Shown here: positions 46,102-55,714 of the stretch, in pieces | Position numbering within the stretch: the stretch's first letter is position 1 | How the letters are laid out: each line of letters opens with the position of its first letter | Assembly: GCA_021738405.1 (NCBI GenBank) | Contig: JAIPCC010000001.1 | Location: 62,001 to 126,000, forward strand | DNA length: 64,000 nt | Source: Crocinitomicaceae bacterium | GTDB taxonomy: Bacteria; Bacteroidota; Bacteroidia; Flavobacteriales_D; Crocinitomicaceae | Direction of reading: 5' to 3' | Notes under the pieces: model-generated | Seen by the model: the letters and a program-made list of their open reading frames with translations, nothing else | What the model was told of the DNA's origin: nothing | The model's database searches: none | Translations under genes and position numbers: made by a program

Positions 46102-46109
46102 CAAAAATA
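46102..46109 (-). promoter_or_regulatory. -7 box (TATTTTTG) for hutU
   Basis: TATTTTTG on the minus strand ends 16 nt before the hutU start. It lies in the 31-bp gap to the upstream T9SS gene. Confidence 0.5.
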
Positions 46110-46116
46110 AGCAATG

Positions 46117-48585
46117 TTAGTACTTCAGCACGACAAATCCGTGTTTTTGAAGCTCAATACCACCATCTAACGTGGCATCTATGCGGTAGAAGTAGGTGCC
46201 TTCTTCTACGATATCGCCCGCTGCCGTTTTGCCGTACCATTTTTCGGCAGGGTTGGTGTATTCAAAGATGACATTACCCCAACGGTTCAGAATGGTGCAA
46301 TTGAAGCTTGATATGCCTTCATAATTGACAAAAAAGGCCTCGTTACCTGTTTGAGAAGACAGCACAACAACGTTTGGCGCAGTGATGTCGCAGGGTTTGT
46401 AAGTAATGTTGGCTGTGTCGCTAATGGTATTACATGAATTCTGTGCGGTATAAATATAATTGCCGGCTTCTGTGGCTAGTCTTGGCACTTCTGTGCTGCC
46501 GTCCCACCATTGTCCGTTGATAGGCGGGCTGTAGCCATTTTGAAGAGGAGGCGTATTGATGACATAAGGGTTGAGCCATAGGCTAGCTCCTTGGCAAATG
46601 GCCGAATCTAAAATGGCTGTATACACATAAGGCATGAATTCTATACTCGCCGCGACGGTGTCTTGGCAAGCGTTGTCGATGAAAAATACGGGGAAGACGC
46701 CGCCCATATTGTAGGTCATGATTTCGGGGTTGTCTACGAGGTTATTTGGGATAAAATGAACCGCTGTATCCAAAGCAAACCACTGACCGCCCGCATAAGC
46801 TGTTGTGTTACCAACAAAGTAGCTGTAGTTGCAAACGGCGGTGTCAGAGAAAATGGCAGGGCGTGGCAAAACAACAAAAGAAACAGTGGTGTCGTAGTTG
46901 CAACCAAAGTTGTCTGTGATGTTGTAGGTGTAGTTGGTGATACCCGGAGTACTCGGTTGAATCACGATGAGTGTATCGTTCTGGCCAGAGATAATCGTTG
47001 GGTCTGACAACCAGCCTTCTGTAACTACATAGTTTTGGTAACCTTCGCTTTCTGGATAAAGGGACGCATTGAAATAGATACCCCAAGAGAAAATATAGCC
47101 GTCGTCGATACCTTGGTTGTCTTGAACAGAGATGGTCCAGTTGCCGTTGATTGGACAGCCTGCAAATTGGTTGAAATCGCCGTCGGGAAGGTACACGCCA
47201 TTCGGATTCATGGACGGGAAGCCGTAGTCATTGATGACGGTATTGCCCGCTGCGTTTTCTGCACAAATGGTATTGAAGGTATTGTTGGTTGTAGAGAAGC
47301 AATAGCTCCAGACAGGTGAGCCTGGGTTGCCACCGTCGATGTCGGTATCGTTGCCCAAGAAAGTGCTGATGCCATTGCCGCAGCCGCCAGGAACGAGTTC
47401 TGCCCACCCAAATGGGGTTTGGTTGTAGGCATTCATCAAAGAAACGGTTGTGCCGTTAGGGCAAGTGAGCGCAATTTCAATATCGCCAATATAGGAGTGC
47501 TCGATATCCAAGCAAATTTGTTCGATATCGGCACCTGAGGTAATGACAGCAGTAGAGTCAAAGCCAGACATCGGAATAGACGTTTGATACATTTGCCCTG
47601 CGCCGTCTGGCAAGAAAGTAAGGCCTGCGAAAGTACCGCCAATTTGAAAGGTGCCGCCTGGGATTTCAATACCGACGGTATCTTGCGGTGTAACCCCACC
47701 AACGAGGTAAGAGTTTTGACCCAAACAAACGGTGTCTTCTAGTGGCCCTGTACCTGCAAAAATAGGGGGGATAGAAACGCGTACCTTGAAATTGGAGTGA
47801 ATGGTTTGCGGGAATTGGTCGGTAACAGCGAGGTCTACGTAATAACCTGTGTTGGCTGTTGGCGTAAACCAAATTTGGTCTCCGGTAAATTGGCCAATGC
47901 CGCCGATGGTCCAGACGAAAGTACAGTTGGCGTTGGTTTGCGAATAACCGGTATTGGTATTTTCTAAGGAATGTGGAAACGCTGGAAGCGCTTTGAGCAA
48001 GACGCTATCACCAGGACAAAGGTCTACAAAACCGGTGTCTAGGGGGTTCATGATGTTGCTGCCGCCGCCGTTTTTGAAGGCCTCGACATGCGCAACAATC
48101 GGCTGAGGTGGATTGCCACACGCTACGTTGGCTACCCAACCCGTACCTTCATTTGCGCCGTTTGATTTGAAGCGCAAGGTGAGACAACCCGTTGGATTGT
48201 TCCAAGATGCTTGCGCAAAAAGACCGACTGGATTGGTGCCGTTGTTGTAAGCACCGAGTAAAGGCGAAGCAGTTGACGGCCCGTCGTAAATATAAAGTGT
48301 GTCGGTTGGGTGGACATCCCATTCAAAGCCAATGTTGGTGGCAAAAGCAATCGAAACTTTGGAGCCTTGGGTAAGATCTGGGCAAAGCACTAAAGTTTCG
48401 TTCATGTTGGGCGCGTAGTTACCTGTGCCGTCTATGAAGTTGGTGCCGCCAGTTGGTACAATCCCCGAACAGTTGAGCGGGTTGGTCTGACCGTAGTCTG
48501 GACCTGTTAAAGTGAGGGTGACTTGTGCGTTGAGGCCTGAAATAAGACCAAATAGAACGCTTATGCTGAGTAAGAAATGTTTCAT
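46117..48585 (-). CDS. Large secreted protein with CUB-like and P-domain-like regions and T9SS type B (gliding-type) C-terminal domain
   Basis: The 822-residue protein has a signal peptide (ends near LNAQV), a CUB-like region at about residues 20-160, PKD-like and proprotein-convertase P-like segments (DIEIALTCPNGTTVSL; WTISVQDNQGIDDG) at about 340-500, Cys-containing repeats, and a C-terminal type B sorting domain with NRWGNVIFE and GTYFYRID. It is probably a surface protein of the type IX/gliding system. It starts 4 nt inside the upstream small gene. Confidence 0.82.
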   Translation of the reverse strand: MKHFLLSISVLFGLISGLNAQVTLTLTGPDYGQTNPLNCSGIVPTGGTNFIDGTGNYAPNMNETLVLCPDLTQGSKVSIAFATNIGFEWDVHPTDTLYIYDGPSTASPLLGAYNNGTNPVGLFAQASWNNPTGCLTLRFKSNGANEGTGWVANVACGNPPQPIVAHVEAFKNGGGSNIMNPLDTGFVDLCPGDSVLLKALPAFPHSLENTNTGYSQTNANCTFVWTIGGIGQFTGDQIWFTPTANTGYYVDLAVTDQFPQTIHSNFKVRVSIPPIFAGTGPLEDTVCLGQNSYLVGGVTPQDTVGIEIPGGTFQIGGTFAGLTFLPDGAGQMYQTSIPMSGFDSTAVITSGADIEQICLDIEHSYIGDIEIALTCPNGTTVSLMNAYNQTPFGWAELVPGGCGNGISTFLGNDTDIDGGNPGSPVWSYCFSTTNNTFNTICAENAAGNTVINDYGFPSMNPNGVYLPDGDFNQFAGCPINGNWTISVQDNQGIDDGYIFSWGIYFNASLYPESEGYQNYVVTEGWLSDPTIISGQNDTLIVIQPSTPGITNYTYNITDNFGCNYDTTVSFVVLPRPAIFSDTAVCNYSYFVGNTTAYAGGQWFALDTAVHFIPNNLVDNPEIMTYNMGGVFPVFFIDNACQDTVAASIEFMPYVYTAILDSAICQGASLWLNPYVINTPPLQNGYSPPINGQWWDGSTEVPRLATEAGNYIYTAQNSCNTISDTANITYKPCDITAPNVVVLSSQTGNEAFFVNYEGISSFNCTILNRWGNVIFEYTNPAEKWYGKTAAGDIVEEGTYFYRIDATLDGGIELQKHGFVVLKY

Positions 48586-48956
48586 TTTTTCTGATTTTGC
48601 ATTTCTAGTGAAAGAACATTTTTAGACTTGACCACTAAGATTCGGGAACTACCTTCAATTTGGAAATATTGGGTGCGATCGGTTATTTTGATTTGGTAAA
48701 ATGTGAAATCTAACGGAACGGTTTCTCCGCTTATCTTGAATTTCAGTGTTGGAAACCCACTGACATCTTTGCCCTGAGGAGCATCAATCAAATAACACGC
48801 ATGCTCGATGGCGTAAGCATACAAAGGCAAGGAGTTTTCAGCTTTGAACTGCGCAATTTCTTCTTTGGAATAACTTTTGCTAAGCTGAGACTCGACCGTT
48901 TGAGACCAACTAGAAAGGCTCAAGAGTGCAAAAAATAGGGTGTAAAATAGTTTCAT
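48582..48956 (-). CDS. Small secreted protein of unknown function
   Basis: The 124-residue protein has a signal peptide (ends near WSQT) followed by a short beta-rich domain. It was not recognised. It overlaps the start of the large T9SS protein gene by 4 nt, so the two are co-expressed and may work together at the cell surface. Confidence 0.65.
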   Translation of the reverse strand: MKLFYTLFFALLSLSSWSQTVESQLSKSYSKEEIAQFKAENSLPLYAYAIEHACYLIDAPQGKDVSGFPTLKFKISGETVPLDFTFYQIKITDRTQYFQIEGSSRILVVKSKNVLSLEMQNQKK

Positions 48957-49048
48957 AATGGATGGAATTCGGTTGAAGACGTAACTTCTCGTTGAAAAGT
49001 TGCATCAAATGTTCAAAGTTTTAAATCTAAGGCTAAGTTAATAAAACG

Positions 49049-49056
49049 TAGCTTTG
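49049..49056 (+). promoter_or_regulatory. -7 box (TAGCTTTG) for the transketolase operon
   Basis: TAGCTTTG fits the -7 consensus and ends 26 nt before the ATG chosen at 49083, which supports that start over one at 49056. Confidence 0.55.
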
Positions 49057-49082
49057 TGGCACGAAAAGTTCAATTATTTATC

Positions 49083-49925
49083 ATGGAAAACACAGCATTG
49101 GCAGGCATTGCCTCACAAGTAAGAAGAGATATCGTCAGAATGGTTTCGGCCGTCAATTCAGGCCACCCGGGTGGTTCGCTTGGCTGTACCGACTTTCTTA
49201 CCTATTTGTATTTCGAGCAAATGCAGCACAACGCCGCTGATTTTCAGATGGACGGCAAAAACGAAGACCTCTTCTTTTTGTCTAACGGCCACATCTCGCC
49301 GGTTTGGTATAGCGTACTTGCAAGAGCAGGGTACTTTCCTGCTGCCGAATTAGGCACTTTCCGCAAATTGGGCGCGCGCCTTCAAGGCCACCCCTCCACC
49401 GACAAAAACTTACCAGGCATTCGAATGGCTTCCGGCTCACTTGGCCAAGGATTATCTGTTGGGCTTGGCGCTGCACAAATCAAAAAACTCAACCAAGATC
49501 CTACTTTGGTGTATACTTTGCACGGCGACGGCGAGCTACAAGAAGGTCAAATCTGGGAAGCAGCTATGTACGCTGCGGCCAATAAAGTAGACAACATCAT
49601 TGCTACCATAGACGCCAATGGTCGTCAGATTGATGGCGATGTAGACGAAGTCCTTTCGCTCGGAGACCTCCAACAAAAATGGGTATCATTTGGTTGGGAA
49701 GTCTTGCACATGGACGGCCACAATTTTGACAGCATCCGCAGCACCATGCAACAAGCTAAAAGCATGACAGGCAAAGGCAAACCAGTTGTCATTATCATGA
49801 AAACTGAAATGGGCCAAGGTGTTGACTACATGATGGGCTCACACAAATGGCACGGTGTTGCACCTAACCCTGAGCAGTTGCAAGTAGCGCTGGATCAACT
49901 CGCAGAAACCCTCGGAGACTACTAG
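49083..49925 (+). CDS. Transketolase N-terminal (TPP-binding) subunit
   Basis: The 280-residue protein is the thiamine-diphosphate half of a split transketolase, with the SGHPGGSLGCTDFL start and the TPP motif GDGELQEGQ ... IIATIDAN. It exchanges two-carbon units in the pentose phosphate pathway. The start at 49083 was chosen because the promoter box and family alignment place it there. Its partner half is at 51277, after the VWA gene. Confidence 0.93.
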   Translation: MENTALAGIASQVRRDIVRMVSAVNSGHPGGSLGCTDFLTYLYFEQMQHNAADFQMDGKNEDLFFLSNGHISPVWYSVLARAGYFPAAELGTFRKLGARLQGHPSTDKNLPGIRMASGSLGQGLSVGLGAAQIKKLNQDPTLVYTLHGDGELQEGQIWEAAMYAAANKVDNIIATIDANGRQIDGDVDEVLSLGDLQQKWVSFGWEVLHMDGHNFDSIRSTMQQAKSMTGKGKPVVIIMKTEMGQGVDYMMGSHKWHGVAPNPEQLQVALDQLAETLGDY

Positions 49926-51274
49926 TGAAAGCAATTTGTGCCCTCCTCTTCCTGACTTTTTTCAGTTTTGGCTGGACCCAAACCACTACGCGCATTCTTT
50001 TTATTTTGGATGCCTCCAATTCCATGAACCTCGATTGGAATAACCAAACCCGCATGGCTGCCGCCAAAGAAGTACTGACTAAAAGTGTCGAAAGCTTGCG
50101 TGGCGTGCCCAATTTAGAACTTGCCCTGCGTGTGTATGGTCATCAGTCAAACGTTACCAATACCTATCAAGACTGCCAAGACACCAAGCTAGAAGTTCCT
50201 TTTGGCCCTGCGAACATCGATCCTATCAAAACCAAAATCAAAGGTCTACAAGCCAAAGGCGCTACGCCTATTGCACGGTCTTTAGAAGCATCAGCTGCAG
50301 ATTTTCCGGATACACTCGCCCGAAACTTCATCATTCTCATTACCGACGGCCTTGAGTCTTGCGACAACGACCCCTGTATTGTTGCCCGCAAACTCCGAGA
50401 CAAGGGCGTTAAGGTCACACCATTTGTGATCGGCCTCGGCATGGACCTCAGCTACCTCGACAAATTTGAATGCATCGGCAGCTACACCGACGCCGAGAGC
50501 AAGGCCGCTTTTGAAAACGTGCTCTCCAATATTTTATCTAAAGCACTTTTGAACACAAGCGTTCAGATCAATCTCACTACAGTAGAAGCCAAGCCACTCG
50601 AAACAGACGTCAGTATGTTTTTGTACGAGGCGGGCACTTCCAACTTAAAATACACTTTCGTTCACACCCTCAACCGCAAAGGTTTGCCCGACACCCTCGT
50701 GCTCGATCCTGCTTTGCGCTATGATTTGCGCGTGGCTACTGTTCCGCCGATCTCGAAAAACAATATTGCCATCTTGCCACATACGCACAACATCATTCAG
50801 GTGCCAGCAGGGCAGGGGCAACTCAAAGTCACTTCCGTAAAGAGTCCTGCGGGCACGCAACTCGAAACCCGCATCTTGCAAACAGAAGGCGCAAAAACAC
50901 TGCACGTACAGCAACTCGGCGACATTCAAAAGTATTTGGTCGGCACGTATCAGTTGGAAATCTTAACGCTTCCGCGCACCTACAAAGAAGTCAAAATTGA
51001 GCAATCCAAACTGACGAGCATTGACATCGCGGCTGCTGGTCAGTTCGTATATCAAGCGCCCAAAGGCATTTTAGGCCAAGTATTTTATGAGCGCAATCCG
51101 GGTCAGTGGGAGTGGGTCTGCGACCTCCCCTTCAACCAAACTACGGGTAATATCCGCTTGCAGCCAGGCACTTTCAAAGTTGTTTATCGCGAAAAAGACC
51201 AGCGATCAAGCACCTACACCAGAGAAAAGAAATTTACTATTACATCCCTTAAAATCAATAATTTAACTTTATAA
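49925..51274 (+). CDS. Exported VWA-domain protein inserted between transketolase subunit genes
   Basis: The 449-residue protein starts with GTG at 49925, sharing one base with the upstream stop. It has a signal peptide (ends near GWTQT) and a von Willebrand A domain at about 22-195 with the MIDAS metal site Asp29-x-Ser31-x-Ser33 and ITDGLESC. The remaining 250 residues look like beta-sandwich domains. It resembles periplasmic VWA proteins but no partner ATPase or effector is nearby. Its place inside a metabolic operon is unexpected; the frame is intact and joins both neighbours with tiny gaps. Confidence 0.85.
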   Translation: MKAICALLFLTFFSFGWTQTTTRILFILDASNSMNLDWNNQTRMAAAKEVLTKSVESLRGVPNLELALRVYGHQSNVTNTYQDCQDTKLEVPFGPANIDPIKTKIKGLQAKGATPIARSLEASAADFPDTLARNFIILITDGLESCDNDPCIVARKLRDKGVKVTPFVIGLGMDLSYLDKFECIGSYTDAESKAAFENVLSNILSKALLNTSVQINLTTVEAKPLETDVSMFLYEAGTSNLKYTFVHTLNRKGLPDTLVLDPALRYDLRVATVPPISKNNIAILPHTHNIIQVPAGQGQLKVTSVKSPAGTQLETRILQTEGAKTLHVQQLGDIQKYLVGTYQLEILTLPRTYKEVKIEQSKLTSIDIAAAGQFVYQAPKGILGQVFYERNPGQWEWVCDLPFNQTTGNIRLQPGTFKVVYREKDQRSSTYTREKKFTITSLKINNLTL

Positions 51275-51276
51275 AA

Positions 51277-52239
51277 ATGGAATTTGAAGTATTCGGAAAC
51301 AAAGACACCCGTTCGGGATTTGGCGAAGGTTTAGCTGTACTTGGCGAACAAAACCCAGATGTAGTTGCACTTTGTGCAGATTTGACGGGCTCTCTTAAAA
51401 TGGATGCGTTTCAAAAAGCGCACCCTGAGCGTTTCTTTCAAGCGGGCATCGCCGAGGCGAACATGATTGGCCTTGCAGCTGGCATGACCATCGGCGGTAA
51501 AATTCCTTTTACGGGAACTTTTGCCAATTTTTCTACTGGCCGCGTTTACGATCAAATTCGTCAGTCGGTGGCTTATTCCAAAAAGAATGTGAAAATATGT
51601 GCTTCACACGCGGGCCTTACGCTCGGTGAAGACGGCGCAACGCACCAGGTGCTCGAAGATATCGGCATGATGCGCATGTTGCCCAACATGACCGTCATTG
51701 TTCCGGCAGACTTCAACCAAACTAAACAAGCAACCATCGCTATTGCAGCCCACGAAGGCCCAGTTTACCTGCGTTTTGGCCGTCCGGTGATGCCTATTTT
51801 TGTGAAGCCAGACGCAGAATTCGTGATTGGTAAAGCCGATGTTTTAACAGAAGGCACCGACGTCACCATTATTGCTTGTGGCCATATGGTCTGGAAATCT
51901 ATCGAGGCGCTCAAAGAATTGCATGCCATTGGTATTTCAGCCGAGCTCATCAATATGCACACCATTAAACCACTCGACGAAGCCGCGATTTTAAAGTCTG
52001 TAGGTAAAACAGGTTGTGTTGTTACGGCAGAAGAGCACATGATGAACGGTGGTTTGGGCGAGGCTGTTTCTCAAGTCCTGAGCCGTCAGTATCCGGTTCC
52101 GCAAGAATACGTTGCCGTCAATGACACCTTCGGCGAGTCAGGTACCCCAATGGAACTCATGACCAAATACCACATCGACACACCAGATGTTGTTGCTGCG
52201 GTCAAGCGCGCAATTGCACGCAAGTCTATCATTATCTAA
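51277..52239 (+). CDS. Transketolase C-terminal (pyrimidine-binding and C-terminal) subunit
   Basis: The 320-residue protein completes the split transketolase, with the pyrimidine-domain stretch [14 protein letters not shown] (catalytic Glu), [12 protein letters not shown] and a C-terminal domain with [15 protein letters not shown]. It starts 3 bp after the VWA gene stop. Both halves should assemble into one active enzyme. Confidence 0.93.
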   Translation: MEFEVFGNKDTRSGFGEGLAVLGEQNPDVVALCADLTGSLKMDAFQKAHPERFFQAGIAEANMIGLAAGMTIGGKIPFTGTFANFSTGRVYDQIRQSVAYSKKNVKICASHAGLTLGEDGATHQVLEDIGMMRMLPNMTVIVPADFNQTKQATIAIAAHEGPVYLRFGRPVMPIFVKPDAEFVIGKADVLTEGTDVTIIACGHMVWKSIEALKELHAIGISAELINMHTIKPLDEAAILKSVGKTGCVVTAEEHMMNGGLGEAVSQVLSRQYPVPQEYVAVNDTFGESGTPMELMTKYHIDTPDVVAAVKRAIARKSIII

Positions 52240-52240
52240 G

Positions 52241-54211
52241 CTAAAGCGCTAAAGCTTCTGATACTGTTTGGACAGGCCTTTGGCAACTGCCAAACTCGCA
52301 CACCGAGATGGCACCAACTGTGTATAGCTCGGAGCAGGGTAAACTTTGGTGGTAAGAAAGCAAGCAGTCTGTTTGTTTGGTGGCCTGAAAAACTTCCATG
52401 GGCGCTGTGTTATTGAGTACATGCCAGTGCTTTTCTGGGTAAAGTTGTCTGATTAAGAGCAGGCCCCAGTTGGAATAACCCGAACCGTAGGTTTCCATGC
52501 CGTCGTAAATGTTTTGAAGCATTTGCTGGGCGCTGTTGGTCCAGTCTTGGTTCTGGTAGTAAAAGCCCATTGTAAGAAAAGCATGTGCCATAACTGAATT
52601 GCTCGAGGCAATGACGTTGTCGTGGAGGTCCATGTTGCGGCTGATCAGCGTAGAATCCGCAGCTGTGAAATAACACATTTTGCTTTGCGGATGCTGAAAT
52701 TCAGCGGCTACCTTTTCGGTAAGCGTTTTGGCAAATGCTAAAAAATCGAGTTGGCCTGTACACTGATACGCCAAACTCAAAGCTTCTATGGTGTGGGCGT
52801 AATCTTCCAAAAATGCAGCAACACTTTTCTGCTGATTTGTATTGACTCTCAAAAGTTGTTGACCATCCCATTGTACGTCCTTGATCCAAGAAAGTATCTT
52901 GAGGGCCCGAATTAAAAATGCGTCTTCGCCAAAAACGCGGTAAGCCTCCAGCAAGCCTTTGGCGGTCATGGCATTCCAGCTGACGAGCAGTTTGTTATCT
53001 AAGCCGGGCCTTACGCGGTGACTGCGCTCGCGAAGTAAAGTCTCATTGATCTGCGCTTTTTGTGTGAGCCATGCAGCTAAATCTAGACCTTCTAATTTGG
53101 CAAAAGCGCTGTCGGTATGCTTGCGCAACGGAATGTGTTTGCCCTCTTCCCAATGCCCAGTTTGATTGATGTGGTAATAGCGTTTCACACGCTCGGCCTG
53201 CGCGCCAAACAATTGGTCTATTTCGTTTGGAGTCCAGCAATAAAATTTACCTTCCTCTCCTTCGCTGTCTGCGTCGAGTGCGCTGAAATAGGCGCCTAAA
53301 TCTGAACGGAGTTCGCGTTCGAGAAAATCAAAGGTCTGAAAAACAACATCTTTGTAATGTGGTGTTTGATAGCTTGCATACGCTTTGGCGTATAGCCCGA
53401 TGAGTTGTCCGTTGTCGTAGAGCATTTTTTCAAAATGTGGCACCTTCCACAACACGTCTACGCTGTAGCGCGTAAAGCCACCGCCTACTTGATCATAGAT
53501 GCCACCCAAGGCAATTTTGTCGAGCGTCAGGCGCACCTGCTTTTCAATTTTAGCTTCGTCAAAATGCTGCGCATAACGCAGTAAGAAAAGCCAGTTATTG
53601 GGTAGCGGAAATTTCGGCGCTTTGTTGGTTCCACCTTCAAAAGTGTCAAAACTGCGGGCCCAGCGCACAACCAACTCATGGAGTCTTTCGGCTTCAAAGC
53701 CCGAAATTTCTTGCGGGGCGGCAATGAGTTCTGCTTGCTGAATGCCTTCGTGGAGTTGTCGGGCGTAGTCTATGGCTTTGACTCTATCGTTGGCATAGGT
53801 GTGCGCCAAAGATTTGAGAATGTGCATCCATTGTTCTTTGGGGAAATAGGTGCCGCCGTAAATGGGCCTGCCGTCTGGGAGCGTGAAACAATTGAGTGGC
53901 CAGCCACCGCGTTGGGTCATGAGCTGAACAGCCGTCATGTAGATTTGGTCTACATCTGGGCGCTCTTCGCGGTCCACTTTTATATTGATAAAATGTGCGT
54001 TCATGAGCGCCGCTACTTCTTCGTCTTCAAAGCATTCGTGCTCCATGACATGACACCAATGGCAGGCCGAATACCCAACGCTGATCAAAACCATTTTGTC
54101 TTCGGCTTTTGCGCGCTCAAAAACGTCTGCTGACCAAGCCACCCAGTGCACGGGGTTTTGGGCATGTTGTAACAAATAAGGTGAACTTTCGTTGCCGAGT
54201 TGGTTGGCCAT
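52241..54211 (-). CDS. DUF255 thioredoxin-domain protein (YyaL/SPATA20 type)
   Basis: The 656-residue protein has an N-terminal thioredoxin-like domain with CHWCHVMEHECF (CxxC pair at about residues 48-51) and a long alpha/alpha six-barrel part similar to glycan-processing folds. Bacterial YyaL and mammalian SPATA20 belong here; function is unknown. It stands alone on the minus strand beside the divergent SGNH cluster. Confidence 0.9.
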   Translation of the reverse strand: MANQLGNESSPYLLQHAQNPVHWVAWSADVFERAKAEDKMVLISVGYSACHWCHVMEHECFEDEEVAALMNAHFINIKVDREERPDVDQIYMTAVQLMTQRGGWPLNCFTLPDGRPIYGGTYFPKEQWMHILKSLAHTYANDRVKAIDYARQLHEGIQQAELIAAPQEISGFEAERLHELVVRWARSFDTFEGGTNKAPKFPLPNNWLFLLRYAQHFDEAKIEKQVRLTLDKIALGGIYDQVGGGFTRYSVDVLWKVPHFEKMLYDNGQLIGLYAKAYASYQTPHYKDVVFQTFDFLERELRSDLGAYFSALDADSEGEEGKFYCWTPNEIDQLFGAQAERVKRYYHINQTGHWEEGKHIPLRKHTDSAFAKLEGLDLAAWLTQKAQINETLLRERSHRVRPGLDNKLLVSWNAMTAKGLLEAYRVFGEDAFLIRALKILSWIKDVQWDGQQLLRVNTNQQKSVAAFLEDYAHTIEALSLAYQCTGQLDFLAFAKTLTEKVAAEFQHPQSKMCYFTAADSTLISRNMDLHDNVIASSNSVMAHAFLTMGFYYQNQDWTNSAQQMLQNIYDGMETYGSGYSNWGLLLIRQLYPEKHWHVLNNTAPMEVFQATKQTDCLLSYHQSLPCSELYTVGAISVCEFGSCQRPVQTVSEALAL

Positions 54212-54238
54212 ATGCTTAAAATTTGACTAAAGAAGAAC

Positions 54239-54246
54239 TATATTTG
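54239..54246 (+). promoter_or_regulatory. -7 box (TATATTTG) for the polysaccharide acylation cluster
   Basis: An exact TAnnTTTG box ends 16 nt before the GTG start of the first SGNH gene and probably drives the three-gene cluster. Confidence 0.55.
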
Positions 54247-54262
54247 CCCAAGATATCACACC

Positions 54263-55714
54263 GTGCAACAAATACGCCCTTACAAAGTTCTGCTTTTTTT
54301 AGTTCTAGTCTTGTCACTTTTGTGCATTCCTAGTGCACTTATTCCCGAAGAAGGCGTCAAGTGGCTGGGTATCAATTGGCGCTTCTTGCCGCTTGAGCGC
54401 GTGTGGGTAGCTAAAAAACAAGTCAAGAAGAACATCGATAAAATTGTAGCCGCGGTAGATACCACCGACATCAACGACGGCGTCAAGCACATCGGTAAAA
54501 GCTCGGGCCAAACCGGCCTTCCGGATGGCGGTTCCTTGGCCAGCGAGTCGGCAAATCCGCTGCAAATGAGTGGCAGTGCAGCTGCCAAACTTTACCGTTT
54601 CTTTGCCGCGCTACAAGGTGCTGCCGAAGGGCAAAAAATCAGTATCTTTCACTACGGCGACTCTCAAATTGAGGGCGACCGCATGACCGGCTATATTCGC
54701 CAGCGCATCCAACAACAATTTGGCGGCATTGGCCCTGGTTTCATTCCGGCCTACAACGTATACAATACGCAAAGCTTCAAGCAAAAAGTATCGCCTAACT
54801 TCAAGCGCTACACCGCTTTTTGGCCTCCTAAAATGAGTTCTCGCCGTTATGGTGCGCTTTTATCGGCCGCTACATTTGATGTCAGCGGTGCTACAGAAAC
54901 GCCAACCGAAGCTTGGGTAGAAATCGCGCTTTCGCCGTCGGCATTTACGCGGGCCCGCACCTTCAGTCAGGTCAAATGTTATTACAACAGTTGTTATGCG
55001 CCTTGTTCGGTCAAGATTTACGAGAACGATAAACTCATCCACGAGGACTCTTTGGTCGCCGATGGCGGTCAGCATGTTTTGCCCCTCAGTTTTGGACACA
55101 CACCTGGCAAATTGCGCTTTGTGTTTGCCTCAACCAAAAGCCCCGTATTTACTGGGTTTAGCCTAGACGGTGATGTGGGCGTACAGGTCAATAATGTGGC
55201 CATGCGCGGCTCCTCTGGCCACGACCTCAGCTCTTCAGATGCCAGTATTTTTGCACAAATGCACCGCGAAGCCAATACCAAGTTATTTATCTTGCAATTT
55301 GGAGGCAATTCCGTTCATGCCTTCCGCGACAGCAGCAGCGTACGCTACTACATTGGCGCGCTCAAGAACCGCATCAATTACATTCAAAAATTGGTGCCCG
55401 ATGCCGCCATCATTCTAATTGGCCCCAGCGACATGTCTAGGCTGCACGACGGCGTATTTGAAACTTATCCCTATTTACCCTACACCGTAGACCGCATGCA
55501 AAAAATGTGTTCAGAAAACGGGGTGGCATTCTGGAATTTATATGCAGCTATGGGCGGTAAAGATTCTATGCCGGCATGGGTTGCTCAGGGCTTGGCTGGT
55601 AAAGATTACGTGCATTTTAGCCCCCGTGGCGCCAGCATTGCTTCACAGTACTTTTTTGAGGCTTTTGGCGCTGCTTATTCCGAATGGCAGTCCGAGAAGG
55701 GGGGCGAACAATGA
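54263..55714 (+). CDS. SGNH/GDSL-type hydrolase, membrane-anchored, first of two
   Basis: The 483-residue protein starts with GTG and has one N-terminal membrane helix (about residues 10-28). The SGNH motifs are GDSQIEG (catalytic Ser), FGGNS (block III-type Asn) and the terminal DYVHFSPRG (Asp-His). It is probably an acyltransferase or esterase acting on exported polysaccharide, as AlgX/AlgJ do for alginate. The next gene overlaps its stop (ATGA). Confidence 0.8.
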   Translation: MQQIRPYKVLLFLVLVLSLLCIPSALIPEEGVKWLGINWRFLPLERVWVAKKQVKKNIDKIVAAVDTTDINDGVKHIGKSSGQTGLPDGGSLASESANPLQMSGSAAAKLYRFFAALQGAAEGQKISIFHYGDSQIEGDRMTGYIRQRIQQQFGGIGPGFIPAYNVYNTQSFKQKVSPNFKRYTAFWPPKMSSRRYGALLSAATFDVSGATETPTEAWVEIALSPSAFTRARTFSQVKCYYNSCYAPCSVKIYENDKLIHEDSLVADGGQHVLPLSFGHTPGKLRFVFASTKSPVFTGFSLDGDVGVQVNNVAMRGSSGHDLSSSDASIFAQMHREANTKLFILQFGGNSVHAFRDSSSVRYYIGALKNRINYIQKLVPDAAIILIGPSDMSRLHDGVFETYPYLPYTVDRMQKMCSENGVAFWNLYAAMGGKDSMPAWVAQGLAGKDYVHFSPRGASIASQYFFEAFGAAYSEWQSEKGGEQ

